Assembly (NCBI RefSeq): GCF_000003815.2
Contig: NC_049982.1
Coordinates: forward strand, 11,696,515-11,760,514
From: Branchiostoma floridae
Taxonomy: Eukaryota > Chordata > Leptocardii > Amphioxiformes > Branchiostomatidae
Length of the DNA: 64,000 nt
Direction: 5' to 3'
Of this stretch, positions 1 through 13,530 are shown piece by piece. The translations under genes and the position numbers were made by a program. Numbering within the stretch: the stretch's first letter is position 1; every line of letters begins with the position of its first letter. The notes under the pieces are model-generated. The model saw only the letters and a list, made by a program, of their open reading frames with translations. It ran no database searches and had not been told where the DNA came from.

Positions 1-1340
1 ACTGTCTCAGCATCAAAGTTACATATTTGAAAAGATCCTTTTAAACAGTGTTCTGTGCAGACAGGCTCAATGGATACCAGTACATTTATTTAATCACAAA
101 TGATATCTTCCTTTATTTTATAGTGCCTGTACAGTGATATTTGAAAGAAAAGAGGACATGGAATGATTACAGGAGACAGAGCTGAATTTCAAATGGGGAG
201 ATGTAGACATGGATGGTAAACCTAGCAATGTTACATGAGTAATGAGATCCAGAGTGAACTAAGAAGAGCAGACAATACTTTGGACTTTCATTTCCCACAT
301 GGCTTCTAAAGAAAGTACTGCTGTAGTTATATTTTGTTAGGGGTATGGTAAATTTTAAGAGTTAGTCAAACATGGTTGTTTATGATACCATCCACCCACA
401 GCTCATTTGCAATGAAGGGATGATCTTTGTTCAGAGGTCAAGGTTTGTCCCTGTTGTATTTTATAGTGAGCCAGAATTCAGCTCACCAAACAAGTAAGCA
501 TGTTGTAAATCTGCAATGTCTAATTGTGTAAGAGTGACAATTGTACAGTTAAGATATTATTTTTGTGATTATTGTAAACTTCGATGATGCTTAATGTAAA
601 GGTTTTGGTCAAAGATGGGTATGAAATGGCTCAATTCATAAGTAAAGTAGGCCATTAGATTCTGCCTGTGCCCATACCTACCGTCTCCGATGTTATATTG
701 CAACTATTTATTTTGGTATTATCAAGGGGTGATAAAAACGTAATGAGTTTGAGTCACAGGAGAGGTTTCTAAGAGCAGATCTACTTTTAGAACTTTCAAT
801 GAACAGACAACAAGAGTAGGAAACCACTGTGATGTGTGTGTGTAGAAATTTTTAGTCAACCATCTTTCGGATTTTTTGCTCAATTCAGTCATTCCTTTAC
901 CACTTCTTCCATGTTTACCTACCCCTTTGTGTTTCACATTTGTCCATTTCCTTTTAAAGGTAACAATCTATAGTGTTTTTGAGTATAGATAGGATGACTT
1001 TCAGACTAATGGCTACAGTAGAGGAATTCTTTTAACAAGAAAATTTATCCAAAAGGTGACACTACAACTTCATCCAGTCATGGACTAGCATTGTGTATGC
1101 AATAGTCAGCAAAGTGCCGTTATTTTACATGTGTCAGTATTTGTATTGGGCTAGAATCACGTCTATTTTCATGGATGGGCCTTTTATCTACGGCACCTTC
1201 CAATTGTTTGAAGATGAATCAAATAAATGTTCCTGTATCACTGATGTTTTTTGTCGTGAAGTTTTGAAAATTTAAAACAATTTAGAAAATTTTCTGAAAA
1301 GACTAAGTGTTATATGTCACAAAGATATAGACCAAGGGTT
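1..1340. other. Non-coding stretch; possible end of an upstream gene's 3' UTR
   Basis: I see no exon with homology or good splice signals here. The stretch is AT-rich with unique-looking sequence. A canonical AATAAA lies at 1222-1227 on the + strand and is followed by a T/GT-rich tract (about 1240-1256), the arrangement of a polyadenylation site. This region may therefore be the 3' UTR of a + strand gene whose coding part lies before the window. That is inference only; no stop codon of a recognisable protein is visible. Confidence 0.3.
1222..1227 (+). promoter_or_regulatory. Candidate polyadenylation signal AATAAA
   Basis: The hexamer AATAAA is followed within 15-30 bases by a T- and GT-rich downstream element. 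No coding exon upstream in the window can be tied to it, so it is only a candidate for the end of a gene entering from the left. Confidence 0.3.
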
Positions 1341-2250
1341 ATTACCTCCATGAAATGTCATGGAGGTTATATTTTACCCTGCGTTTGTGTGTCTGTCTGT
1401 GTGTTTGTGTGTGTGTGTGTAAACAAGATAACTCAAGAACGGCTGGGTGGATTGCTTTCATACTTGGTGTGTTGGTAGTGTGTGATGAAAGCTGGAAATG
1501 ATTAGATTTTGGGCCCCCCTAGCGGCTCCCCTTGGTACTGCAGCGCAACTTCCGGTTTTGCTATCTCGGTGTTCTGAACATGCTATGGTCACGATTTTTT
1601 AGTATTAGATAGCTCTTGTGCTCAGGAAGAAATGACATAAGTTTGGGCCCCCTAGCGTCTAGTTTTGGGATAGCAGGGGCGTTTTTGTCAAAAACTTCTG
1701 AAGAGGATAACTCAAAAAGGGAACAACGGATTTTCATGATTTTTGGTATATAGGTACCTTAGACAATGTTGTACACGATAAGATACTAATTATGCAAAAT
1801 AGTAGTTCATTTGCATAATTAATGAGAATATTCTATAATAGCAGTTTTTTCAATGTATCTCTTGTTTCAGACATGCTATGGTCTTGACATTTAGGTGGTA
1901 GATAGCTTTTAGTGCCATGACATATTGGGGCAAGTTTCAGCCCCCTAACATTTAATTGTGGAACTGCAGGGGCATTTTTGTCAAGACACTCCAAAGAGGA
2001 TAACTGCAGAAAGGAACGACGGATTGGCATCATTTTAGGCATGCAGGTAGCTTGGGCAAAGATGTTCATAATGATATGCATGTTATGTAAATGAGGAACT
2101 TAATTTGCATAATCAATGAGGAAATTGTATAGTTCCATTGTTTTCGATAACTTGACCTCAATACATGTAACACATGTTAATTACGATAGGTGGAATATAA
2201 GCAGACACCAAATATGGTAATGAGGAACTTATTTGCATAATTTATGTGAA
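1340..2250 (+). repeat. Degenerate array of about 290-bp repeat units
   Basis: Three diverged, same-orientation copies of a block are readable. The phrase GATAACTC/GATAACTG followed by an ACGG-type motif recurs near 1427, 1706 and 1999. The phrase ACATGCTATGG recurs near 1578 and 1871, and GGGCCCCC(T)AGCG near 1511 and 1644. Spacing is about 280-293 bp. The block opens with a palindrome around ATTACCTCC/GGAGGTTAT (about 1340-1370) and a GT-rich tract (1384-1420). It closes with repeated TTTGCATAAT tracts. It looks like a non-autonomous repeat family; no coding capacity is seen. Confidence 0.6.
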
Positions 2251-2259
2251 AATTGCAAA

Positions 2260-3847
2260 ACCACTTTTTGATTAATAATTGGAATTTTATAATTGTGACA
2301 TTTGTATGTAATCAATGATTAACAACGCCATGCATAATTTCATTTTAAAATAGGGGGATGACAGAAATTCCCTGCCCCTCCTGTGATTTTTATTTCTATC
2401 ACACCTTCATTCAACTTTTTACATAGCTCCTCCTCACCACCCCCATACGTGAAATGGTCTAGCCCTAAAGTAAACCAGGATTAGATGTTTGAACCCATAG
2501 GTTAAACAGAACATGTTGGTATTTCCTGGTAGTCACAATGCCCAGTCACGTGTGTAAATACGGGCATGTTTACCTGTCTAGATACACTACAGTACCGTCT
2601 GGGATCATGGTAAACGTGTTATAATCCGATATCTAGTGTCATGTTTATGACATAGATACATCCAATTACTGAATGCTGTATACTTTTACACGCAGTACAT
2701 ACGGCAGTGACAAAGAAAAGGCCGGAAAAGTATATGTTGACAGTTATGAAACATTCATTCTCGATATCAACGACTACCAAGACGATCAGAAAACGTCACA
2801 AATGTGGTGCATTTCCTGAAACACAGTTATTGACAGACTACGTTATAGGACAAACACATCAATTTTCATTGCCAAAATTTTATTGTGGTAACAATTACGT
2901 ACATGCATTGAGTCTGTGTGTGTTAGTTCAATGAGGGAATTTCTTCTCCATGATTTTCCTCTGCAGTCATCCAGCGCTGACTGGTCCGTTGGTCGATATT
3001 TATAGAGATGACAGAAATGTTCATCATATGAATATGATGCCTTCTCTGAGAAGAGTCACCTCCTACAAGTGGTTAGTCATGTACCGGAATAACAACAACC
3101 CGTGTCAGCCGCGCGGGTTTAACGGGCTGTGTTTGCTGTGTACACACGTCTCTTGTACAGCCCGGTTCTGTCAGGAACAATACGAAGCGCCACTTGTTAA
3201 CTTTTCACATGGGACATCTCACAGGAAAGGTCGCCAGACTTGTGATCAGTCGGCGAAAGACGTGACAGAAATCAGTACCGACGTCTGGTCGCGGTGTGTT
3301 GTACTGCAGGTGTCCCCCTGTGACATCACCTGTGTAACCAAACACCTTGTCGTTGTGTCACCTGAGAGTTCCCATGCATGACGTCACCCAGGTACATTCA
3401 GGTTAAAATAGGTAGTGACGGGAAACGCCCTGTTTGAATTAGCGACGTTCGGTTGGTTAGCCGTACGCGGGGATCCCAGCCTGTGTTGTTTAATCCCATG
3501 TAACTTACCTGTATTCTAAAGGTGAAAACGATACTCTAACCTCTCACCTGCCGACCCCGGCAGTTTGACGTGTAATTTTATCCGGGCCGTCACGTCGTTA
3601 CAAATCGTTGGCCCTTCTTTTCACATCAATTTGAACTTTGTGGTCCCTTTGGAAGGAAGTCATTGTGTCTGCCGCCGGCTTCATTGTTCACGCACGTCAC
3701 CTCACGGGTCAACTGTGCCCAATTGCAAGGCGTGTTTTGAACACAGAGGCCCCTGCCTGCAGTTTCGCAGTCAGAACTGGTTTTTCTAGTCGTTTGCCCT
3801 CCAATATGTTAATCCCGACTCCCGGCCACGTATCTCCTTTCTCCAAG
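2260..3847. other. Upstream region of the first TRIM-NHL gene; no gene seen
   Basis: GC content and CpG rise toward 3400-3850, as expected near a promoter and 5' UTR. A 143-codon open frame at 2950-3381 has no recognisable domain. An in-frame ATG at 3806 lies 14 codons before the chosen start of the TRIM gene. No TATA box or 5' non-coding exon can be fixed from sequence alone. Confidence 0.35.
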
Positions 3848-6800
3848 ATGGCAGACGTCGGTGACAACATACCGCCTGAAGACGCGGACCAAGGGGTTGT
3901 TCTGGACGGGGAGGCGGCCGTCGAGGCCCCGAAGGACGAGGCAGTCCCCACGGAAGTCACAGAGCCCCAAACGGTTCCAACTGACCCACCTGTGAAACAA
4001 CAGGAGGAGGATTTACCAACACCAACAAACGGAGAGTCCGTGGGACAGGAGTTACCTGTCATCCATGAAAACAACGACTCCTTGCCACAAGCGCCGACGG
4101 TGTCAGACAGCGGATTGAGTCCCGAGACCGACAAGAACACGTCTCCTGACACGACTACACCCCAACCAGCTGACACAAGCGGTGAAAAGACCAACAACGA
4201 GACGCCAGTCACTAGCACACCTGATATACACCAACCCGCGGACTCATCTTCCACAGGTTTAATTGCCTCGGGTGATTCCAAACCTGATCAGGCGCCACCA
4301 GCTGCAGTTTCGAACGATACTGCAGCTGCAAACACCAAAACGCCAGAAATCACGACCAGTAACGGAACAGGACCTGTCACCAGCACCCCTAACGCAGCGA
4401 AGACGGTAAGCACACCTGACCAGGGTTTTAAAATTCCTTCCACTTCCAAGACAAATGGTCCGTCCTCGGCATCCAGCCGTTCGGGCACTCCGAACTTGAA
4501 ACCCGCCGGCACACCAACCCACCGCCGTGTGGCTTCTTATTCTGGAGACCCGGCAAAAAGTCTGTCAGCGGCCGCCAGGGAACAGGGCTTCCTCGTCTGT
4601 CAGATTTGTTCTCGCCTTTTCATCAAGCCCAAATTACTAGACTGTCTGCACACATTTTGTCTTGATTGCCTGCGAAAACAAGTGCCCCTGGGGGCTACAA
4701 AATTCGTCTGCCCAACTTGTGACGAGGCAGTGTCATTGGAAGGGAAGGAGAACGGGGTGGACGACCTCAGGGATGACGTTTTCATGGACGGGTTAGCCGA
4801 GGCGTTTAAACACCAACAAGGGCTGAAGGAGACCAAGGACATGACTGCGGATATCATGTCCTCCGTCTGTAACATCTGCCCGGAGAAGACGCCTGCTGCC
4901 TCTCACTGTGTCCAATGTTCGGACTTCCTCTGTCAGGAGTGCTCCAAGATCCACCACCGTACGAAGTACACCAAGGCCCACCGTGTCCTCAGTCTCAAGG
5001 ACTTCAAGTTTCTCCGTCACGAGGAAAATTACCAACAGCGAGCCCGGCAGATGGTCGCCTGTCCGAAACACGATGGGGAATATCTGAAGTTCTTCTGCGA
5101 TAGCTGTCAAACCCCGGTCTGCTTGCTGGGGCTGTTTGACGAACACAAAGACCACAAGTACTCCCAAATGAAAGACATCGTTTCCAAGACGAAGATGGTT
5201 ATAGATACATTCCTCCGGTCCACAAACGACCAGATCAGGGCGTTCGAAACCGCCATGAGCGTGGTCGCAGAGGTAGAGAAGGACAAGAAAAAGCAGAGGG
5301 AGGATGCAGAGAGGGAGATCATGGAAAGGGTAGAGCTGTTCACCAAGTCTATACTGGACTACAAGGACGGTCTGCTCAGCGATCTGGACATGATGTTTAC
5401 CCAGGAAAGGGTAGAGCTGTCCACGGAGAGGGAAAAGCTAGAATTCCAGGTCGCCAAGCTGAAGTCGAGCTGCGAATTTACAGAAAAACTCCTGAAATAC
5501 GGGACCCAGGTAAGAATGAAATTTGCTATGTATTTCACAATAAATACATTTCGTAGGAGTAATGAGTGAGTGAGTGAGTGAGTGAGAGGAGAAATAAGAA
5601 GCTTACGTCACAGGCCTAGGGAAATACTGTGGTCATGTTTTGGTATAAAGCAGGTCACCTGTGAAATTACTGAGTACCTGGTTTGTTTATTGTAAAAACT
5701 TTGTCCTCCCACTTTTATGAGCAGGAAAAAAAAGGGAACTGTACCGGGATTGCCCATTTTTCTTGCAATTGGAAGAGGAAATGTTATTCTTTTGCATATC
5801 CTCTTCCGCAGGTTCTGTATAGGAGTATTTGTAATGATAGTGTTCGGGTATGCCTGTGTTGTAAATCACGAAGGGAATTGATTTCTACATAATATCAGAT
5901 GATCTGAGATCAATTGTTCTCTTGCCATGGTCTGGATTGAATAATCGATTAATGTGAGCAATCATTGAGGATTTTATGAGCCCATTTGACGAAATCATGT
6001 GAAGTTCATTGTGAACTGTCATAACTCTCTAGTATATGATACCAAGGAGGTTAAAAAAAACCTCCTTGATGATACTCTCCAAGCAGAGGTTGAGGAGGGA
6101 AAATCGTGACCTTTTTCTTATATGCCGTCTTTTTCTGTCAGCTAACCCCAGCTAACAGAAAGAAGACAGCGTGTAAGAAAAAAGTCACGATTTTCCCTCC
6201 TCAACCTCTGCTTGGAGAGTAGTATGTGAAAGAATTTTATCTCGCTTTTTTCAGACCGAAGTGGTCGACTATCAGGAACACGTGACCAACCGACTGAACC
6301 AGCTGTCGTGTCTCGTTCCCAGGCAGACCGTGGGTGACATCGACGCCATCAGGGCCACAAAACTCAAGTTCATCACTGAGGACGCAGACGTGCAGTACAT
6401 CGTGCAAAAGGTTCGATGTGTGCACGGGCACTTTAAGGCCTGTGACAATTTTGGTCGAACATGAAATTCGAACCACTGCGTGACCTCAGGTAACCCCGCC
6501 GGGCCGGAGCGTTTTTAGAACGGTCCAATGTCAGTACCTAATGTTACATTGCGAAAACAGGAACTTACGATGCACGGGCCACACTAACTACTTTTCTTGA
6601 GACTTATTAATGTTGAATGTTAAAGATATTGATCTAGTATTTATCAAATATCGGCATAACTAGAAGCGGTTAACAAAAGGGCACCCCCGCGAGAGCTGCA
6701 AGTGGTACAGTCCGAACATGGGTTCCGACCTCCCGGGGTGTGGAGTGGCGGGAAAACAGCGAGGCGCTCATACTTCAAGGAAACAGCAAAGTAATGCTAT

Positions 6801-9800
6801 AAATCGGTATTTCTAGCCCAAAATGATTGTATGGCAGTTGACTGATGCCTTATAAGGCTAACTGCTTGCGAAATTTCGCATTGATACAACAGCGATTTAA
6901 CAGATACAGACATAAAACATTCATATTTTACTATCGGTTAACGCTACGTACAGTCAAACATGTCTTACTTGGGCGCAGTTCTTGTAGGGTAAGTAGTGTT
7001 TCGTCGGCTCCTGCCCACATCAGGGCACCAGTTTTATTACGAGTTTTGGGCAGATTTAGGTTCATTAAGCCTTAGACCTTCAGAAATCAAGTGGGTCTTC
7101 TTGCAATATCTTTGATTTCCGTGGCTGTATAGATATTTGTACGAAAAATACCAAAAAATTGTCAAAAAATTCTGTTTTTGCCCCAAAATTGAGCCTTACC
7201 TAGGTATAGCGGCAAGATCCCCAGGCATATTAGATATCACAGAGATATAATCTATTACTCCAGAAAATATGACTCAGTTAGACAATCATTTCATAGTGGG
7301 CACAGACCCATTTTAATAGCATCCCTATTTTTTACCAAAAAATGGTTTTTTAAACCCAAAATATTGAGGATCCACAATTTTCTTGTCATCATATTTTGAA
7401 TATGGGTGAATTACGTTAACTGGCCAAAAATTGTTGAAAACAGATGGTTACATCAAAAGTTATGGCCATATAACTGCTCGACTGAGAATCTACAGGTGTC
7501 ACAGGCCTTAAACTGCCTGTGTGTTACACGTAACGTTATTTGACAGCATATAACATTACAATGAAGCCTAAACATCCAGGTAGAAGATACGCCAAAGCCA
7601 AACCGTTTTACTCAAGCAACTTCATATGATTTGTGAGACGGTCAGAAGTTTCAGATAGTATCCACTATCTTTCGTCAGTGACACCGACAGTAACACTGAC
7701 AAAAGATAGTGGATGCTGCTGCTGATACGTCTGAAGGACTTTTAATTTTTTTATTCTTCTTTGAAACATGACAATGACCATTAAATGTTTTTTTCCGAAC
7801 ATCACAGCTTGGCTACATAGAAAACCAGGCTCCCGACATTCTGAACCTGTCCACGGATGGCCGGAAGTCCAGTCTGGGCGACATCCTGGACACATCGGAT
7901 AGCCTGAAGGTCAGCGGCCTGGCGGACGGAGAGGAGGACGAGGGGGTGGACCCAGGGGTGTCTGGGAGAGCCAGGCTGATGTTGGAGTTCGGAGGAAAAG
8001 GTGAGAAATCACTTTCTCTAGTTTAAAGCTTTCTTCAGTGCAACTTAACATTAGATAGCCTGAGTACTACCAAACTCCGTACCGACCGCTGACTTAATAC
8101 TTTCGCTTGCTAACCAACCGTCAGGGCGTATAGGTCCAGATTCCGGGTTAGCATGCGGAAGTATTGAGCCAGCGGTCACTACGGAGGATGTCACTCATGT
8201 TAAACGTTGAAAGTTAATGTGGTAATAAACAGAGGATCGCAATGTACAAAGGTCAATGACATAGTCGTGCTTATTTCATAACGATCCGGGGTAGGGCTGG
8301 GTACCGGTACAGAAAATTCAGGTCCAGGTCCGGTTCAGGTCCAAAGGATCAGGTCCAGGTCCGGACCTGAACCTGATGCAGTATGACTCATACCAATGGT
8401 CCATTTCACTACAAAGAGATCTATTTGGTGGAGTATTAGACTTACACTGGCGTTTTAAAATCCTTCAACGCTAACTGCACCTATACGATTGGCTGTAAAA
8501 CGTGGTAGAAATTACTATAAACTCTATTCTACTTCACTCTTGTTATTTTCTTCCACATGCAAGCGCCAAAACGTGTGAATGCCTGATAAAATAATCTGTT
8601 AATTTTCTAATCGGTCCAACATCCGGTCCACCTAATTTTTTCAGGTCCGGTTTTTCTGGACCGGTCCAATAAGAAAAAAACGGTTTTGTACCGGTACACT
8701 GTACCGATACCCAGCCCTAATCCGGGGTCTTGTTTTATGTCGTGGAACATTGGACATTTTGTCACCCCCAGGAGATGACGATGGGCACTTCATGGCACCG
8801 GCGGGCGTGCAGGTCACTAAAGACGGGGACTTTGTGGTCGCTGACTCGGACTCAAGACGTCTACAGGTCAGAGCTCTAAACAAACAAACAAACAAACAAA
8901 CGTAAAGGTAGACGGACATACAGACAAACAAGCGAATCGCTGATTCGTCAAGATATCGCTTTCTGAATCATGACTGTCTTTCAACATGTTCTGCTCTACG
9001 TTTCCCCCCCTTTCAACCATCACGTAGCGTCAGCATAACGTTATCCTGTCTATGTACCAGGTGTTTGACTCAAGCGGCAAGTTCAAGTACAAGATCAAGA
9101 CGTCCATGTACCCACGGAACGTGGCCATCACTCAGGACAACATCTTCATCGTGAGCGGGAACCTGCACGGGGAGGGGAAGGTGCAGATGCTGACTCCGAC
9201 AGGTGAGGCTGGGGAGGTGGGAAGTTTGACAGTTATGACATTTAACGTTATTTTAACAGTGGTGTTCAAGTACTGCCTATCGTCCTTGCCCAAGGGCACT
9301 AGTGCTTTTGTGGCGACAGCAATAGCGGTCATGACTTGTAATCTGCCGACCCCGGTTCGATCCCGGGTAGGGGGCATGTTGTTTCTTTCTGTTCTACTCG
9401 CCCCTCTGGTTGTTTCATTATAACGGTAATAACGCTATGCACGCTGATAACCATGAAGCTATGTTATTATAATTTTACATGATATTCCTCCCTACCCTTG
9501 AGGTTATTTTTCTCCCTTCCTTATTGATACACCGTATTTTCTTGGTCATAAGCTTCTGATAAATAAAGGGCTCTTGCTCTGTATTTTAAATTCCAATTTT
9601 GTCAAGTCGATCAATATTCATTCATTTGTTCGCATGTCCTTTAACCAAAAATCAATTAATTCCTTCTATCCTTCCCTCAGGAAGTTTCCTAGGCGAGTTT
9701 GGTACAGCGGGGCAGTTTGAGTACGCGTACGGGCTGGTGGTGGATAAGAACGGGCGGATTGTGGTGACGGACGTGCACAAACACCGGGTCAGCATCCACC

Positions 9801-10981
9801 TGCCGGACGGGCGCCTCATCCACCAGTTCGGAGTGTAAGCTATCGCCATGTTGTCTTCTCATTTGTAAGGTACAGGAGCAGCTGCAGTTGCCTGGGTTGG
9901 TTAAGACTGGGGGGTTGTTCACTATAAGATACAAGTTGTTGTGTAGATACGTTTAAGTTTTGTGTATAAAAACTCCAGAGTTGTTAAAAGCCCGTTACGA
10001 GGAGAGCGAAGCGAAGCACACACAGTCTCATATTGGTCTTACATCCAATCCACTAGAAGACTAAGATCATTTTACATCTTTTTCTACCCCCTCCTTTATT
10101 TTACATCTTTGTGACATCAGAAAACAATCCTGTTGTTGTCTATGTTCCATCCAGGTTTGGAAATGAGGACCATCATTTCAACAAACCGTACAACGTCGCC
10201 ATCAACGCCAAGAACAACATTCTGGTCTCCGACAAGCACAACCAGTGTGTCAAGATGTTCGACTCGCGAGGAACTTTCATCAAAAAGGTGGGAGAAAAGT
10301 TACATTGATATGTGTAGAAGAAAATAGAACGCCTAACGCATGGCAAGATCTATCTTTAAATCCAAGGCAAATATTCTTTTTGGCTTTGCATGTTTCAGTT
10401 TTTCAAGATCGATTTCTGTCTCTAACACTTTAACATTTTAATCGTCTTGATATGATATTTTATTTCAAACCGCTAATATATGGGGGAGGGGTCCATTGCT
10501 ATATCACATTACCTCTGGGAAGGGCGTTCACCTCCGACTGATTCCTGTTTCTGTGTTCGCGCCTATAACTCAAGATCCTGTTGATGGTTTTGTTTAAACT
10601 AAAGCATGTGGGTACTTCTTGAAGTCCCAACGAAATGTTGCGATTTGGGGCATGCACCATATCAGTATTTTCAGGTACTGTAGCATTACAGAACAACATT
10701 TTGTTCGTCATCTGTTGCTACAGGTGGGGCGAGACGGAACGAAAGACAACAATCTTGTCTTCCCGTACGGGCTTTGTGTGGACGCTACTGATGACATCAT
10801 CGTGGCCGACAGCACGCCCCATCCCGTCAAGCTGTTCGACTGCGAGGGCAAGTTCAGGGAGTATCTCATCATCAGCGACGAGCCGCAGCAAGGGCCCAGG
10901 GCGCTCTGCATTACACCAGAAGGTCGCCTGGTGGTGTCCGAGCGAGATAAGCAAGTCGTGAGGGTTTACAGTTTATCGTAA
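3848..10981 (+). CDS. TRIM-NHL E3 ubiquitin ligase (TRIM2/3/71-like, without filamin domain), 8 exons
   Basis: Exons: 3848-5509, 6255-6410, 7808-8000, 8772-8866, 9061-9202, 9681-9834, 10155-10287, 10724-10981. Phases agree throughout and give about 930 aa. Residues 1-250 are P/S/T-rich and acidic with repeated T-P sites. A C3HC4 RING (about 251-291) is followed by B-box 1 (341-384) and B-box 2 (405-436), then a coiled coil (about 445-560). A C-terminal NHL beta-propeller spans about 665-930, with repeats of the G-F-P-G-V / I-V-A-D type. RING-B-box-coil proteins transfer ubiquitin, and NHL propellers bind RNA or protein partners. No filamin Ig domain lies between coil and NHL, unlike TRIM2/3/71. 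The start AAGATGG has a good Kozak context; an in-frame ATG at 3806 is the alternative. The exon 2 donor (GTTCGA) is weak, but alignment with the downstream paralogue supports it. Confidence 0.92.
5563..5587 (+). repeat. (TGAG)n microsatellite
   Basis: About six uninterrupted TGAG units lie within intron 1 of the first TRIM-NHL gene. Confidence 0.9.
6044..6067. repeat. Short perfect hairpin
   Basis: AAGGAGGTT (6044-6052) and AACCTCCTT (6059-6067) flank an A-rich loop. It sits immediately before the larger fold-back element and may mark its edge. Confidence 0.6.
6071..6224. mobile_element. Fold-back MITE-like element, about 154 bp
   Basis: Two arms of roughly 70 bp are near-perfect reverse complements. 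One starts ACTCTCCAAGCAGAGG on the left; the same string is read on the opposite strand at the right end. The centre is short, around AGCTAACC/AGCTAACA. The whole unit can fold into one long stem. It has no coding capacity and lies in intron 1, which is typical of a non-autonomous DNA transposon derivative. The superfamily is not determined. Confidence 0.7.
7657..7717. repeat. Inverted repeat, 24-bp arms
   Basis: Arms at 7657-7680 and 7694-7717 are complementary, with the core ATCCACTATCTTT matching AAAGATAGTGGAT. A 13-base loop separates them. The repeat lies about 90 bp before the exon 3 acceptor of the first TRIM-NHL gene. It is probably a small MITE remnant. Confidence 0.6.
8075..8186. 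mobile_element. Fold-back MITE-like element, about 112 bp
   Basis: The left arm begins CTCCGTACCGACCGCTG, and the right arm read on the minus strand begins CTCCGTAGTGACCGCTG. Similarity continues through AATACTT and GCTAAC toward the centre. It is non-coding and lies in intron 3 of the first TRIM-NHL gene. Confidence 0.65.
8292..8719. mobile_element. hAT-type non-autonomous transposon with 8-bp target-site duplication
   Basis: The 428-bp element has terminal inverted repeats starting TAGGGCTGGGTACCGG on the left and TAGGGCTGGGTATCGG on the right (minus strand). It is flanked on both sides by the identical octamer ATCCGGGG (8284-8291 and 8720-8727). Eight-base target duplications and a YAGGG-type terminus are hallmarks of the hAT superfamily. 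The interior carries direct repeats of a CAGGTCCAGGTCCGG type and no transposase reading frame. It sits in intron 3 of the first TRIM-NHL gene. Confidence 0.85.
8878..8901 (+). repeat. (AAAC)n microsatellite
   Basis: Six AAAC units lie just inside intron 4 of the first TRIM-NHL gene. Confidence 0.9.
9265..9375 (+). mobile_element. Possible tRNA-derived SINE fragment with a pol III B box
   Basis: GGTTCGATCCC at 9354-9364 matches the pol III B-box consensus and sits in a T-arm-like stem (CCCGG at 9351-9355 pairing with CCGGG at 9362-9366). No convincing A box or acceptor stem completes a tRNA, so a functional tRNA gene is unlikely. A tRNA-derived SINE remnant in intron 5 of the first TRIM-NHL gene is the best reading. 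Confidence 0.4.

Positions 10982-13530
<2,549 letters not shown>

Larger units (their letters stand above)
5510..7807 (+). other. Introns 1 and 2 of the first TRIM-NHL gene
   Basis: Intron 1 (5510-6254) begins with a TGAG tetranucleotide run (5563-5587) and carries a small hairpin and a 154-bp fold-back element. Intron 2 (6411-7807) is AT-rich. Apart from a hairpin at 7657-7717 I see nothing coding in it. Confidence 0.6.

Noticed and set aside
2950-3381. 143-codon open frame upstream of the first TRIM gene
   Set aside because: No recognisable domain or splice context. It lies in the GC-rising upstream region where chance frames are longer.
3709-4281. 190-codon minus-strand frame over TRIM exon 1
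   Set aside because: Shadow of the P/S/T-rich coding strand; Gly/Ser/Val composition is the complement of the real codons.
9270-9375. Functional tRNA gene
   Set aside because: Only the T-arm and B box are present; no acceptor pairing, anticodon arm or A box could be drawn.
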